Shown here: piece by piece, positions 23,417 through 36,784 of the stretch | Position numbering within the stretch: position 1 is the stretch's first letter | Layout: each line of letters starts with the position of its first letter | From: Gymnogyps californianus | Lineage: Eukaryota; Chordata; Aves; Accipitriformes; Cathartidae | Assembly: GCF_018139145.2 (NCBI RefSeq) | Contig: NC_059481.1 | Span: 16,976,368-17,040,367 of the forward strand | DNA length: 64,000 nucleotides | Reading direction: 5' to 3' | Translations under genes and position numbers: made by a program | The notes under the pieces: generated by a model | What the model was told of the DNA's origin: nothing | Seen by the model: the letters and a program-made list of their open reading frames with translations, nothing else | The model's database searches: none

Positions 23417-26400
23417 GTAAGAGCGAGTCGCTCCCTCTGCTTTACTGAAAGGGGGGTGAGAGGCAGCTGCTGGAGAGCTGGCAGCCCGTGGGGTCTCGGT
23501 GCCGAGCGCTGGGCAGCTGGGGAGGCAGCTCTAGGGGCAGGGAAAAGCTCTGTGCAAAAAACTAAAACAAAAAGATGCCGCTGAAAACGAGGATGCTCAA
23601 GGGCGCAGAGTCGGTGTCTGAGTTGGGATGAAGCGGTGGGAACTGTCAGGGAGTCCTTTAGCTTATTGAGATTGGAGGGGTCAGAGCAGTCGCGAGCGAA
23701 GCAGCAATTTAAGCTAGCCCCGTTACGCTGCCTAGCTGCCCTTGCTCTCTGCAGAGAGCGGAGGAGCTGCTGTGCGTTAGAGTTTCAACTTGAGCTGAAG
23801 CAGTTTTTAAAGCAGTGCTCCGTGTGTGTGTCCAGGTTGTGGTGGGCTTGGGGGGGGAGAAAGAGAAGGTGTTTGCATGGGGGTAGGGGCTGTCGTGTCC
23901 GCATGTGAGCAGTGTGTGACTCTGTGGGTGGTGGCACCCCAGGGCTGTGTGTGGGTGTGCCGGTACCCGTGCACACACCAGCCCCGTTTACCCCGCTGGT
24001 TACTGCACTGCCAGCACTCGTTTTAATTGTCCTCCCTTCATTATCCTCCCCGGTCTCCAGGAGAGCTTAAACGCAGCTAAAGCTAAAAACTGCAGTTAGT
24101 CACCTCTGTTAGGAAGGATTAAATGAAGTCAGAGAGAAAGCGATGGTTTTGGGAGCTGGTGGGGCTGGCTCTCTGAACGGCGGCTGTCGTGGGATGCGGG
24201 TTCTCTGCCCAGAAGTTCCCATGCATGTGTGCATGCCTATAGCACATCCTGTAACCCATCCAGATGTACATATCTGCAGGGACTGTTTTCCTTTTAGAGG
24301 ACAAGTGTTGTTCAAGGGAAATTTTCATTACATGTGTCAAACTGCAGTAATATGATCCGTAACACCAAGATCCCATTAAAAATAATGGGTAGGAACTGGC
24401 TCCACAAGGACATTACTTGTCAGGGATGACCTTGTCTCAGGAAAAAAAGAAAAAGAGTAACAACCTGATGATTGTAATGTGTAGGTGAGGAGCAGCGCGA
24501 TGCTCCATGTGTGCTGAGGGGAACCCTCGCTGCGTTTAGGTTGGGCACTTGTAAGCATGTACTAGAGCTTAAAGGGGTCTCCTGCCATGGGAAGTCATGG
24601 CAGAAATTTCAGGTAGGATGAGAATAAGTCATGTGTCTGACGTGGCATGAAAATTGCTGTTTCATGACTCCTCTGGATCCCTAGTGTTATCATTTGGGGG
24701 AAGAGAGAGGAAAAGGGTTAATTCTCTGCCTTACTTAGCCAGATATTGAATATACAATAATGCTGCACTGATCATCCCAGGGTGAAAGCACTGAGCCAGA
24801 TGTCTGCTGCTCATTTGGAAGTACACCTTAGTGCCTCTGCCCTAAATGACATATGGCCCTAACATTTCATGCAGTGGGATGCCCATGGTCAGACAGCCCT
24901 GTCCTACAGGACAACCTGGAGGAAGGAGTGGGAGCAGAGGCAGCATCCAGGGCTGCTTCTGATTCTGCTTCCCAATGGAAAAGCCCTCTTCCACCATCCG
25001 GCAGAAGGAGGAGGAGAACACCTCCCTCCCCTGCAAGAGAGCTTCCACAGGCAGCAGTCACCTACACAGGGGCCCTGGGTCTCAAGAGCTCCATGAGGTC
25101 CCAATGTCTCCCCTCTTCAGGGCCTTGCTGTGAAAGGCATGTCCACTGGTATTAGGTGAACTCAGCTGGAGATCAGATCTGCAGTGACACCTTTGGTTTT
25201 TCTGACACGATTTTGCAAATGCGTAATGCAAGTGCTGGGGGAACCCTCCCGGAGCATCAAAGCCGGACCCAGAAAGCAGCCGACAGGAGACAGCCTTTCC
25301 TGTTCAGCCTGCCCAGTTAGGAGAGGTCTGTCCCATGAAGTAGCTATGCTATTTGCACCCATTTGTGTTCTGGAACGTCTTTGAACAAAAGTCACTGGTA
25401 CCTGACAACTATTGATTGAGGGAGCTGAGCTGGAGGTGGAAGCCCAGCTTTCGTGCCTCCTTGTGCCAGGTTCTGATGCAGCCCCCAACCTGCAAGTGCA
25501 CAGCTGGGTGCTCCCCAAAAGTCAGCCTTGCCCACGCAGATGATCTCGGCAAATCCGGCTGCTTGTCTGCAGCTAGGGTGTGGGCACCAACTTCTGAAAG
25601 CGCAGTCAAATTGAATGTGGAAAATCCCATGAGGAGAGTAAGAGCACATGACCTGGTGTTTGGTACAGGGGGTGTGTGTTTAGTTTCAAAACAGGAATTG
25701 ATCCGGCCTGTACCTGCAGGGAAAAGGCAGGCTGCTGAAGACGCATCCCTTTCTTGCTTGTAATAACCTCTGAGCTGGGAGCATTGCTTTTGGTGAAATG
25801 AACTAGGAGAGATGAAAAAGGAAGATGAAAAATCTCCCGTGATCCATGGTGATGCTGTCCCACCCGTACAGCACACTGCCCGACAAAGCTTGGTGAGGCA
25901 GGTCTGGGTTTTGAGGCACAGCCTGCACTCGATGCAGCATGAGCCTGGCTCCCTTCCTCGCCTGCGCTGAGTGCCAGCCCCCAGGGCCTCCCTCCTCTGC
26001 TCAGAGCTGTTGTGGGTGGCTTTTTCCTGGCCTGGCCACAAAGTCCCAGAGTTGCTGACAGCCCTGCTGGGGAAGCCAAAGTCGGCCTTGAAAATCCTCT
26101 TCCTGCACGGTCAAGTCAGCAAATTGATTTTCCAGATCATGAGCTGAACCTCTGAAATTGTTCTCTTCTGAAAAGATTATGGAATTACTCCCGTGCTAAT
26201 GAATGCTTTAATGTTCCCATAAGGACTTTAACAGCCAAAAAAAAGACACTGTAGGAAAGGGGAGCCTGCGTCGGCTGTGTCAGACCTTGCTTCACCATCT
26301 GGGGCAGAGGGGAGGAAGATGACTGAAGCTGGAAAACAAGAGAAAGGCGAGGGGAGATGTGTGGTCTGCCAGGAAGCTGCAGAATCCATCAGGGATACCT

Positions 26401-29029
26401 TCCGCAGCTCCCAACTTTATCTCTCTTTCTGTGAGGGAAAGCAGGGAAGGCAACACGTTACCTATTGCTTTTCCTTTTCAGCAGCGCTCTGGCAAATGCT
26501 CGTCCCCTCCAGCAGCAGGGACAAGTCAGCGCCTGGGGACCTGCGGGGAGAGCCCCGAGGGCGGGCAGCAGAGTCAGGTCGCCGTCCCCAGCTCCCCGGG
26601 GCAGGCTGCTGCAACCTGCCGCGGGATTATCCGAGTTTAGCACTTACCCTTCTACCCTCCCAATGCGTTGCTGTCAGGCTCTGTAGTTCAGGACCATGAC
26701 ACTGGTTTCCAAATATACAGTAAGACAGTATATGCCCTGACCCCACCAAAAGAGTTTGGCATTTATTAGGGAGAAAATACGCTTCTGGGGATGAGTCTGC
26801 CATGATCCTGCTGGCTTTCACAGTGCTACAGTCTTGCCTCTGCTTTACTAACCCCGGTTTTATTGCACTGTAACTCCACGGGTTAAAACGGGGTTGTCCC
26901 AGATTTGAGCGAGAGCAGAGTTAACCCCCTAAGATGGGACGGAGAAGCAGTGCGGGGAAAACGTCTCCATGCCACATGAGCTGCCATGCAAGGGGAAGGC
27001 TGGTCTATATTTAGGTGAGGGCTCTGCACAGAATGGGTAATCCTCTTTCTGTGAATTATCCAGCCTGGGGATTAGACTGCTTTAAACTCCCCCAGGCCTC
27101 CCCTGCTGCAGCCGGCCTTGGTGGGAGCCAGGGGGGCAATGGCCAGCGGGAGAGAGGTGCGGGCAGGTTGCTGATGGCTCATTTGGCTGCTGCCAGCCTT
27201 GCCAAGTGCTCCGAGAGGTCACCATGGGCCCAGGTACAGAGTGACACAAGTGATGTGCAAGGCGAAAGGGAACATTATGGCATCCCGATTAGGAAAGAAC
27301 ACAGAGCTTTATAAATAAATGCGGAGACGAGGGAGTGCGGCAGCAGGTAGGAGGAGGGACAAGAGACCCAAAGCAGCAGTTTTCCAAAGTGTAATATCCT
27401 CGCTAGACTTTTTCAAGCTGTTTCTCTAACCAGAAAAAGGGATGCTTTTTGAACTGCAGCTGATAAATCTGAGAAGATGCTCCAAACCCACCTGCTTAGG
27501 CTGGCTCTGCAAATGCGATTCTGAGAATGCAAGTCAGGTTCATCTGTTTGGAGTGCGAATGGATCACTGTCAATACACCATTAAAATGTTGAAGGGGGGC
27601 CAGTAACACAGCTCAGGGACAGTGAGGGCGTGGGGGGGAATGGGATGTGAGGAGGGAGGCAGGCTGGATTGCACCAAAACCTGAATATTTCACTCACAGT
27701 TATGGGGTGAGTGCCCTGTGCATAGAGAAGACAGATTTCTGTCCTTTACCTAGTGCACAGCTGCTAGAAAAAAGGAGTCCTGTCACTAATCTCACCCTGG
27801 GGACTTCTACATGCCATAGAGGAGACATTCTTGTTACCCCCACATGTGGTTTTGGGACAAAGCTTTAGTGGGGGGAAGAATGAGAAAGGCTCGGCTGTGC
27901 CATGCCAGGCTCCACAGGGATGCCAAAGGGGCTCTTCCCCCAGTGCCGAAGGCAGCGGAAAAAGGCGGGGATATTCTTCTGAGGCAGGAACAGAGTCCTC
28001 GTCTGGGAGACAGATAGCTGCCACCACTGATTTTCTATATCTGGGTTTGTGGTGGGGCCACTCTTTTTCCTCTCCTAATCTTTAGAAGCTGGGATATATC
28101 TCAAAACTAGTACTGTTTACCTTCACTCTGCTTTCCAGACTTTAACTAAGAAATCAGTGCAGGGTTTTGATTTCCCCAGTTCTCTTCGCATTTTACTGCT
28201 GTCTGGAGGTCTTGTCACCTGGTCCTGGAGTTACATCCCCCTGGATGCTAACCCTGTGGACCCCCACAGTACAGCTGCCATCCCCCAGACTCGCCCTGGC
28301 CACTCTCATCTAAACTGCTGAAAAGTCAGGTTTATTCATGGGGAAGTTAAGTGCACCAAGGCACTTTATTTTTCCTGCATTTAAATCAATTTATTCTACT
28401 CTGCTGCTTATCCTACATAACCTAAATCAGGATTTCGACCCTATTGTATTTTCCCCTGCCCAGAACTGGGACAAATTGAAAGCCTCGTCCTGCTGTTCAG
28501 CATTCCCACTTTTACTCACATCATCTAGAGGATGCCGTTTAAATAAGTTCAGGGGAGTTTGAGTTGAACAGGGAATAGATGACCGGGCTCCCAGCTCACT
28601 GCTAGGAGGGGAAATACCTTGGCTGGCCCTGCAGCTCCTGCCTTGCCCAGACACACAGGCAGAGTCAGAGCAAACCCTGGCTTGTTTCTGCATGTGAGGT
28701 TAGAGCTAGAAATCACCAAAGCAAGCCTCGATGGAAGAGGGAGAGCAAAGAAGGAAAAGACTGGGGAAAGTCTTTGCCTTTAACGTGAGCTAGTGTGTCT
28801 TTCCTCCCTGCGTCGAACATCCTCAATTTCCTGTTTAACTTAAAGTCAACACATCTGTCACGTTAGCGTCTCCCCGCTGCCTGGATCCCCTGAGCCACCC
28901 CCCTCCCATCTGCTCTCCCTCCTGCCTCCAGCCTCCCTCTGCTCCTATTGCTTTGTGGCTGGGGGGGGGGGTGTGCGTGCGCCTGTGTTTGCTGCTGGCT
29001 GATGGACATTTCCATTGCCTGTGCTTCAG
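23417..29029 (+). other. Non-coding DNA downstream of the candidate promoter
   Basis: If 23416 is the end of exon 1, this is the first part of SV2B intron 1. It has GT-rich sequence at 23820-23970 and a GC-rich patch at 26500-26640. No coding sequence is supported; the 210-codon minus-strand frame at 25409-26041 lacks any family signature. Confidence 0.5.
28890..28971 (+). repeat. C/T-rich stretch ending in an 11-G run
   Basis: The + strand is strongly pyrimidine-rich from about 28895 to 28950. After a short mixed stretch come eleven consecutive G at 28961-28971, then a GT/GC alternation. It lies 60 nt before the exon-like block at 29030. A promoter-proximal role is possible but not shown. 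Confidence 0.5.
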
Positions 29030-29202
29030 TACCTGGATGCAGTCGCAGCGGGATGATCGGCTTGGCTTGCAGAGCATTTACTTCTAATCTCCGGCTTGTG
29101 ACATCCTAGCGGAAAGGGACGACCCTTTCAGGAGCAGCTCCACGGGCTAGAAAGAGGGGAAATGGCTGGTGAACGGCTGTGACGAAATATTTCCTAGTTC
29201 TG
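29030..29202 (+). other. Candidate non-coding exon with acceptor and donor
   Basis: The stretch begins after a pyrimidine-rich run ending in gtgcttcag (AG at 29028-29029) and ends at CTG|GTAAGC (GT at 29203). It contains about ten CpGs in 173 bases, unlike its flanks. No long open frame crosses it. It could be a 5' UTR exon of SV2B between 23416 and 58551, or part of an alternative first exon together with the pyrimidine/G-rich stretch just upstream. Confidence 0.3.
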
Positions 29203-32099
29203 GTAAGCGATGCTTTTCTCTTTGGTCCCTTTCTGGACAATCAGTCCAGATGGAAAAGTAATAAGGCTTAACAGGGTAAAAAGCAGAGAGAAAAAGCAGA
29301 GACACAAAAACCCAATGAAGCGCGTTCGGTTTGTACTGAAGCTTTTCCAGGGGTCAGTGCTCATCAAAGCAATTTAATTGCTATTAGCGAGAGGCTGGGA
29401 GCTGAGCAGATCAGACAGTGCGTGTGCCTAGACAGTCGGTGCAGCTTTCATTCGCATGCAGTTTCATCGCCCACACTGTATCTTTTTTCCTACGTGATTT
29501 CCAGCTTGGTCTGGGGCACATTCAGAGCTCATGGCCCAGCACCAGTGGTGCTCTCCATGGGGTAGTCCTAGGTGAGCCGCTACCTGAATGCTGCCTTTTC
29601 TGCCTTATGCTCTTTACTGCAGGAGTTTGGGAAGGTCATTCAAGAATTCTTGCCCCTAAGTTGATGCATAAAGCCCCTCAACTTTTCTAGCTGATAAACT
29701 CTCTCCATCGTGAAGTCTAACTGCATTTTTCCCTGAAACCAGTCCCCTAGGTGCTGCGAATAGCGGCTATATAGAGAGGTGCAGATAAAGATGTTTGGAA
29801 AGAAGAGGGTCTAGCTGGACTACACACTGCTGGGACTGTGAGCTATCTGATGTCCTGGACATTGGCTTACTCTAAATGAGAGGTTTGCAAGTTGGTTTAT
29901 CTCACAGGACTCTCAAAATGGGTGTCCTGCTTCTAAGTCGAGTGACAGAAGAGCTCTTACGCTAGGGATGAATTTAGGGCCCTTGTTTAAAGAGGATCAG
30001 GGAATAATAAACCTAAGAGCAGACTGCAATCTGGCTGTATTGAATCTGCAAAGGTCTGTACATAACATACCTCTGTTGACAAAGAACAAAGGAAAAATAC
30101 AGCGGTGAAGCTTTAGCAATTTTGCTGACAGGTACAAAGCTATGACCTTCTTGACAGACCTGTGTTCCACCCAAAAACTGGTACAAAATTTGGTTTGGGG
30201 ATACCAAAACAAATTCTTTCTGGATTTATTTATGACAGGCAGAGTTAAAAACCACTCCTGGAGAACATTGCAGAGATGATTTGTTTATAAAAATATTCCT
30301 CTCATGATATATTCATACAGAAATCGCAACTTGCTAAAAACTCACACATTTCCTACTCTTTGATGTTAGATATCGTGACACTTAGAGTGGGGCACTCTGG
30401 TATTGTGCTTATTCTAGAGCAACCTTGAAGTTTCAAGCACCAGTTACATTAAATCTAAAGAAAAAGATCCTCTTCTCGTAAGCAGCAAGTTTTGGCTTGG
30501 ATTTTTGTTTCATATATGTTTCAGGGTGACAATCTTTTGTACCAAATCTGTGTCTGGCAAACAGTGGGTGAAGTGAACACAGGAAAGTGGAAGGGGCTTT
30601 GCGTGACTCTGAATCCCAGCCCTGTGCAAGAAGGAGAGAGTGCAGGAATTGCCAAATTTGTTGTCTTTGGGGGGTTGATGATTGTATCTGTGAGGAAATC
30701 TTCTTAGAGAGAACAGCTTTTGCTTCCTCTAACCAAAACACTGTGGTTTGTTTCAAAAGGTTGAAAACCCTTCATTCCATGTTTCCCACAAAACACTTCT
30801 GAGCACCAGAAATTTCTATAAATTGTTTTTCTTGTTGAATTAGCTTCTAAAACCTGCAGGAATGTTGATGTCAGAGTATCTTTGCTGTCAGTTTTGTGTT
30901 TGTGTGCACTTGACTTTTCTCCCACGTTCAGTCTGAGATGTTGGCCAGCGGTGACTGTGCTTTCCTGGTCCCTGCTGCAGTGCTGCCTGGAAGGGTTAAT
31001 TTCCCCTGTTTAATTAATGGTTCTGTAATGTTTATAACGAGAAAATCCTCATACCCATCTGTGGTAATTTTGGTACATCTGCCAAGACGAAATTCTGGGG
31101 CCAAATGAATATTACGATATGCTAGATGTACGGATTTTTATAGCATCCCAAAGATATTTCCTGAGAGATGCTGATTTGATGTTGGGGAAGTGAAGGACAG
31201 ATCCTGAAGTCTTTGTCTCTGGATGGAAACAGAATTGAATGTGCTACAGAATTAATGAATGTTATGACTTCTAATTGAATTTTAGTCTTTTCTCATGGAC
31301 ATTTGGGCTACAAAGAATGGATTTCCCTTGTGAAAAAATCCATTTGGTAAGGGCAGGGAGTCATATGAGATCCTAAATGAAGAATACTCCAGATCATTCC
31401 TGTGAAGACACTTGACATCAGTGTCATTATCTCTTCAAGACAAGGTAATCAAAGAGATGGAAGATGAAACATTTCCTTGCCAGGGAAACTTCCACATTAT
31501 TTGATTGAAATTGGAATCCAGTCACCTCATGCTTGTCTCTCCAGATTTTTCTTACCACATCTGCTAAATTACCACCAGCTATTTGCGTTTTAAATGAGGG
31601 CTTCCTCCCGCACAACCCATCTGCTCAGCCTGTTTGTTCTTCCCGTGCAGTCACGACTTTGTGATCACGTTTATGTCAGTAGAAACACACTGGTGTTGGG
31701 GGGAGAAGGAAGAGATGGCCTTGCAGATTCCCTTGGCTGGGTTGAATTTGAAAGAGGAGTTGGGTGAAAAGAGGGAGAAGAACCTCTTGTGAAAGAGAAT
31801 TAAACCAGGGCAAGGGAGCCAGGAAGTTCAGGGCACTTTGAGGACAAATCTTCTCTTTTCCTAGTGCTATCCTAGGGAATCTTTACGATTAGACATCATA
31901 GACTCTGCCACGTCTAAGGTGACATAGCTCACCTGGGCATGTTCTTGACTGCCTTAATGCCAGGGAGGAAGAAGAAATTACGGCTTTTCTTGCTTGGAGG
32001 TGGCTGAAATGTGAGAGTACTTTATGGTATTTTAATCTGCCTCATTAAAGTGCAGGGGCTACAGGTTTTCAGAGATGTTTTCTTCTCACTTTGGTGTGA

Positions 32100-32290
32100 C
32101 AAACCTGGGGATATGATTATAGACATAGAGGGATGTGATAGAGATCTACAAAGTTGTGAGCGACATGGAGACAGTGAGTAGGGCTGTTGACTGTCTCTTC
32201 AAGTCCAAAACCCAGGCAACATCAGAACTAGCTAATAGAAGCCAGGTACAGATCCAAGATGCCTCTACCTGACCGTTCAAATGTGAGGCA
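32100..32290 (+). repeat. Ancient CR1-like LINE fragment
   Basis: The string gatgtgatagagatctacaa, followed by gttgtgagcgacatggagac and later a agctaatagaagccagg motif, follows the order of a widespread old CR1/L3-type LINE segment in sauropsid genomes. It is heavily diverged with no open frame. The assignment rests on recalled consensus motifs. Confidence 0.5.
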
Positions 32291-35200
32291 GTCCTGGCCC
32301 ATAATCTAAATTACTGTCTCCAAATAATAAGCACTGCTATGGCGAACATGGCTTCCAGTCCAGAACTGCCCTATGTCCAACCAGCCTGAATCTATCTGTA
32401 CCCTTATATAGATAAGATATAGATACTGACGGTGCTTTGTAAGATGCCAGAGAAAAAAAAAAGCTGGATGTGCTGAGATGTACTCAGGTGTGTTTTCTTC
32501 TCCCAGCTCTTAAGGGAGGGCATGAGCAGGAGAGCTCCCACAGCTGTGAGGGTCCTGTAGACTGTGTGCCAGAGATTTGGGGTGTCATGACCTGGCTTAG
32601 CTCAGCTTATGTAACAGTCACTCATGCCTGGTGTGCTTTTTCTCTAATGAGACGGATCTATAATGAGGGGGATCGCCCACCCATGGCTGAAAGCAGCCAT
32701 CTTTTCAGTGGAGCAGAGCAGCCAGGAGAGCAGAATATGTTATATTCAACAGTGGAGATGCTGGGAAAGAATGGAAAGCAGTATGTGAGCCCCAAAGCAT
32801 CACTTTTGACTGAAGAAATTGCTTGTGATGGCCTATGCATGGACACAGCCATGTGAGAGACGCCCTCTCCCTTCTGCTTCATGGTTGCTGTTGTCCTGCC
32901 TAGGAGAGAGACCCAGCGCTTTTGCGTAAGGACTGCGGCAGGCCTGATGCTGGGCAGGCTGCTACAGGAGATGCTGCAGGACTGTGCGGCAACTGGTTCT
33001 CAATGATTCAGTGTTTCCAGTTAAACTTGGTGTTTTGCTGTGATTCACAGCAGCTCTTGTGGGAGATGGGTTTGCAGGAAGCTGGAATTCATCCACTCCT
33101 GACTGGGTGATGGATGGATTTGTTCAAGCTCTGGTTCCCACCGTGCTGCCAGCACAGCAGCTGCCTCCCTGGCCTCCCATCCTCCCCAGCTGACAGCGAG
33201 TGAGAAGAGTGGTGTCCTCAGGACAAGGCAGCCCTGGTATTTCTACCCAGCAGGACCCTGGGCACCATTGCAACATGGAGAGTTTCCCAGTCCTGGCCTG
33301 AAGGTGATCCCTGTGAGGTGTTTTGTAAAATGTGAGAGGGTGAGTAAAATCCCTGCAGGAGGTTTTTGACCATGGGGAAAGTGCTATGGGAGCCAATCTG
33401 CTCCTGCACGTGATATGTATGTTTTACACCCCTCCTACTCTCGAGGACTGAGCTCGGGTACTGCAGCGGTGAGCTGAAGGCAGGTCCTCTGTTAAGACAC
33501 AAGTGGTCACAGCCAGGTCTCGGAGACTGTTCCCACCACATCCCTCCAGGCAGCAGGGAAAAACCTTCCTCCTGCGTGGGACATTTCTCTTGCCCTTTAT
33601 GGCAGGTGGTCAGGCTGCTGCAGATTTGCCAGCTTTAACTGCTCTAAGTATTGCAGCTGACATGTTCCTGACCTTCTGAGCTCATACCCATGCCCTTCTT
33701 GGGCATGCGTGATGTTCCTGGTGTCTCCCCTCTGCCTTGGCACTCAGAGGAAACCCCCGTAGAGGTGGTGGTGGTGGCTTCTTTGAGGAACCTCATTTAT
33801 GTAGCAGTCCTACAAGTAGTGTGATGGTCCTCAAACAAGCCTGGTGACATCTAGTTTTGCAGCTACCATCCTCCTCTGAGGCAGACTGAATTGGATGCCT
33901 CCATGAGGATGATTGAGGGATTGGTGAGGTTTGGGGGACAAGAATGGAAGTACGCAAAAATACTTCTCTGGCTGTACTTGGCACAGAGGATCTATTGCAC
34001 CGGACACTCATACTGATGGATAAAAGCTCTTTTAGATTTACAAGCTATCCTGGGTGGGTGGATTTTAGTCTCAGGGCTGTAAATCCAGTAAAATAAGCAA
34101 AATTGCTCTGGACTTATACCAGAATAAGAGATATATGGGCTATTATGAGGGATATGGCACCTCATAATGTAATAAACACAAAAAGTGATCATTCTGCTCT
34201 CTGTGCACGGGGCCCAGGGCGCTCTCTGCCCTGATAGATGGGAGGGAGGAGAAGAGGGGGAGATTTGGTCTCATGGCTGCTTGGGGCCACAAGAGGTGTG
34301 GGCTTTTTACAAAGCCCTGCAAAAACTGGGAACTGGTTGTCAAACGCTTTCAGCCCACTGCAAGGGAGGAAATCTGACCCAAATTCCTCTCACCTACTTC
34401 CACTGAAGCTCAGAGTGGGCACTAGTGAGATCAGCCACTTCTGGGGGGGTACATTTGTCTTTCTGCACCCCCACACCACATGCACTCACAGCCAAAATTC
34501 ACAGACGTTAGGGCTGTCTCATCGCAGGGATCTCATATGCATTAATTACGAGCATGTGTAGATAAGGTGTTAAATGATTTACACACAGACCCAGATTGAA
34601 GAATCCCAGTGGTTTCTTCTCCTGATGTGTAGCCGCTGTTGGCAGTTAGTCAACCTTCCCTGGCATTCAGGAGGAGCTGAGGAGCCTTTTCACTTGCGAT
34701 ACAGACCCAAAGTTGCCATGCTTGGTGGAGGCTGAGCCTCCCTGGTAAGCCAAGGCTAGCTGTGACCAGCATGAAAGGAGCATGGAGCTCGTTTCCAGTG
34801 GGGCTGGCACGTGCATGATGAATCCTGCCGTCATCGCTGTCATTCATTAGCCCTCTGGGGACTGTGTGATGCTCTGACGTCGGGCCGCCCTTGGGAACAT
34901 GGGGAATGCCTTTTGCATTCTCAGAGCCAGAGGATGGGAATTCAGAGCAGAGTAATTTTAATTAATCTTGTATTTATTATTTATCACTAATTGAATATGC
35001 TTTTAGCGCTTTTTTTCTTCTTTTAGATAAGGGTGTTTAGGATTGGTTATTAGTATCTATTTTATAACGCCAGCAAGACAGGATTCTTTGTTCTTAGGAG
35101 CTCAGACACTGCAAATCATTTGAGATGCTGCCTTTGCTGTGGCCATGTCTGGCGTGGTGCCCATGGGTGCCAGGCAGCATGGGCACCTCCAGCCCAGGGT

Positions 35201-36523
35201 GTCCAGCAGCGGGGGATGGAGAAGTCAGAGCCTCGCTGGGCTGCTGGGGGGGCCGCAAAGGGCTGGGGAGGGTGCAGGACCCAGGGGCTCTGGTAGGAAA
35301 CGCTCGTGGACCATTTCTGACCAGAAGGCATTTGGTATTTTGACACTTACTTAGGTTTTTGAAAAGCCAGCCATGACCACTGACTAAAGCAGAACACTTC
35401 AGGGGCTCCTTCTTACGGCTTTATTTTAAAGCAACACTTCTTTACCATGGGGGCTAAAAGCTGTCTGCACTGAATGCTGCAGAGCCAACCCACTGAAGGA
35501 TGATGTCCTTTCAACCCCTCTAATCCGCTTAACACACACAGGACAGGCACTAAGGGAATGAGGAAAGATTAGGAAAAGTCTAAATTTGCCCCCACACACT
35601 GCAAGTTCTGCAAAGCCTTGTCTGTAGCCCAGATTTACACTCTGCCTGCTTTAAAACCAGAAAGAAGTGAGAGAGAGCTCAAGTCCTGCTGACTTACAAT
35701 TACAGGGTGCTGAGTACAGCAATTTCCCAGCCATCAGTAGGAAAGAAAGTAAGATTTACACCTGGAAGGCAGCTGGGAAGTTGGAAGAGAGGAACGAAAA
35801 ATAAGGTGCTTCAAAACCATGCTGTTTGAAAGCTGCCAGGGCTAAAGCAGCAGGCTGAAACGGGGCTCCCGTTTGGCTTTCTACCACAGCAAGCGTGCAA
35901 AGGAGGCGAGTGCTCAGGGTGGAGAGATGCTCGATGAGGACAAGAGCGCTCACCCTCCCTCACCCACTCTGCGCCAGGCAGCTGCTGCCAGTCCCCGCTC
36001 TTTCAGGCCGTGCAGCTGATTAAATATTGAACGGGTTTGGTTGCTGTCGCTTGAAAGCTTCTGTCTGGATGAAAATGAAGTTATGCGAGGACAAGTTTAT
36101 GCTAGTGCAATTAGTCTCTGTTTAAATATGGCTGACCATAAACAGACCAAAAATAGCTTTGGGGGTTTTAACGTAAAGGCACCATTAGGATGTGGGTTTG
36201 GGTTACTCCTTTTCGGAGCCAAGGTGTGGGAGAGCTCAGGGAGGGGCGTATCGCAGATGGGGGTCAGGCTGAATTATCAGAGAGACCTTGTGGCATTCAG
36301 AGGCTGTTGTGGGTGCTCAAAGGCTGGTTGTGATGGGAGCTAACGCCTGAGGTTTGCGTGTTCACACAGCAGCTTTGCTCCAGGCTCACCTCCCACACAC
36401 CCCCGGCACCCTGGGAGAGACAGTGATGGATGGAGATGCAGGCAGAGAGAGGGAAGGGAGACAGTCTGCCATCAAAGTACCAGGCCATCCAGCCTGGGGG
36501 AAAAGGACAAGCTGGGTAAATAG

Positions 36524-36784
36524 CTACTGGTCCCACTGGGTCATGTAGAGGTTCGGGCAGAGAAAGGAGAGGCAGCGTTTCCATCCTTCCTGCAAGGGGA
36601 ATTTAGTCCTTGCATTGGACTGCATTTGTTTCAATATATAATCATCACTGAAAATTGGTTTCTGGTTGTTTTCATCTATAAATTCAGTCAAATCTGCCAT
36701 AATTTTACTAAATAGTTCTGGAGTTTGATGGTAGCATCCTATGGTAGAGGAGTCCTGTAGAAACGTCTGTGAGTAAACGTACAA
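36524..36784 (-). other. Protein-like minus-strand open frame, unidentified
   Basis: The 86-codon frame has the balanced composition of a soluble helical protein (TPELFSKIMADLTEFIDEN and later FSDDYILKQMQS), unlike the Ser/Pro/Cys-rich chance frames around it. On the minus strand, tttactcacag is an acceptor-like sequence that would start an exon at 36766, in frame at codon 7. No convincing donor follows; the frame ends at a TAG, so if real it would be a last exon or a fragment of a processed gene copy. No polyadenylation signal was seen just downstream. I do not recognise the family. Confidence 0.25.

Noticed and set aside
23022..23420. 132-codon frame through the candidate promoter block
   Set aside because: It crosses the CT tract and the donor site, with no protein resemblance; GC-rich leaders often leave such frames open.
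25409..26041. 210-codon minus-strand open frame
   Set aside because: It is the longest frame in the window but has low-complexity Ser/Cys/Gly-rich composition, overlaps other frames on both strands and shows no family motif. It probably arises from GC-rich sequence.
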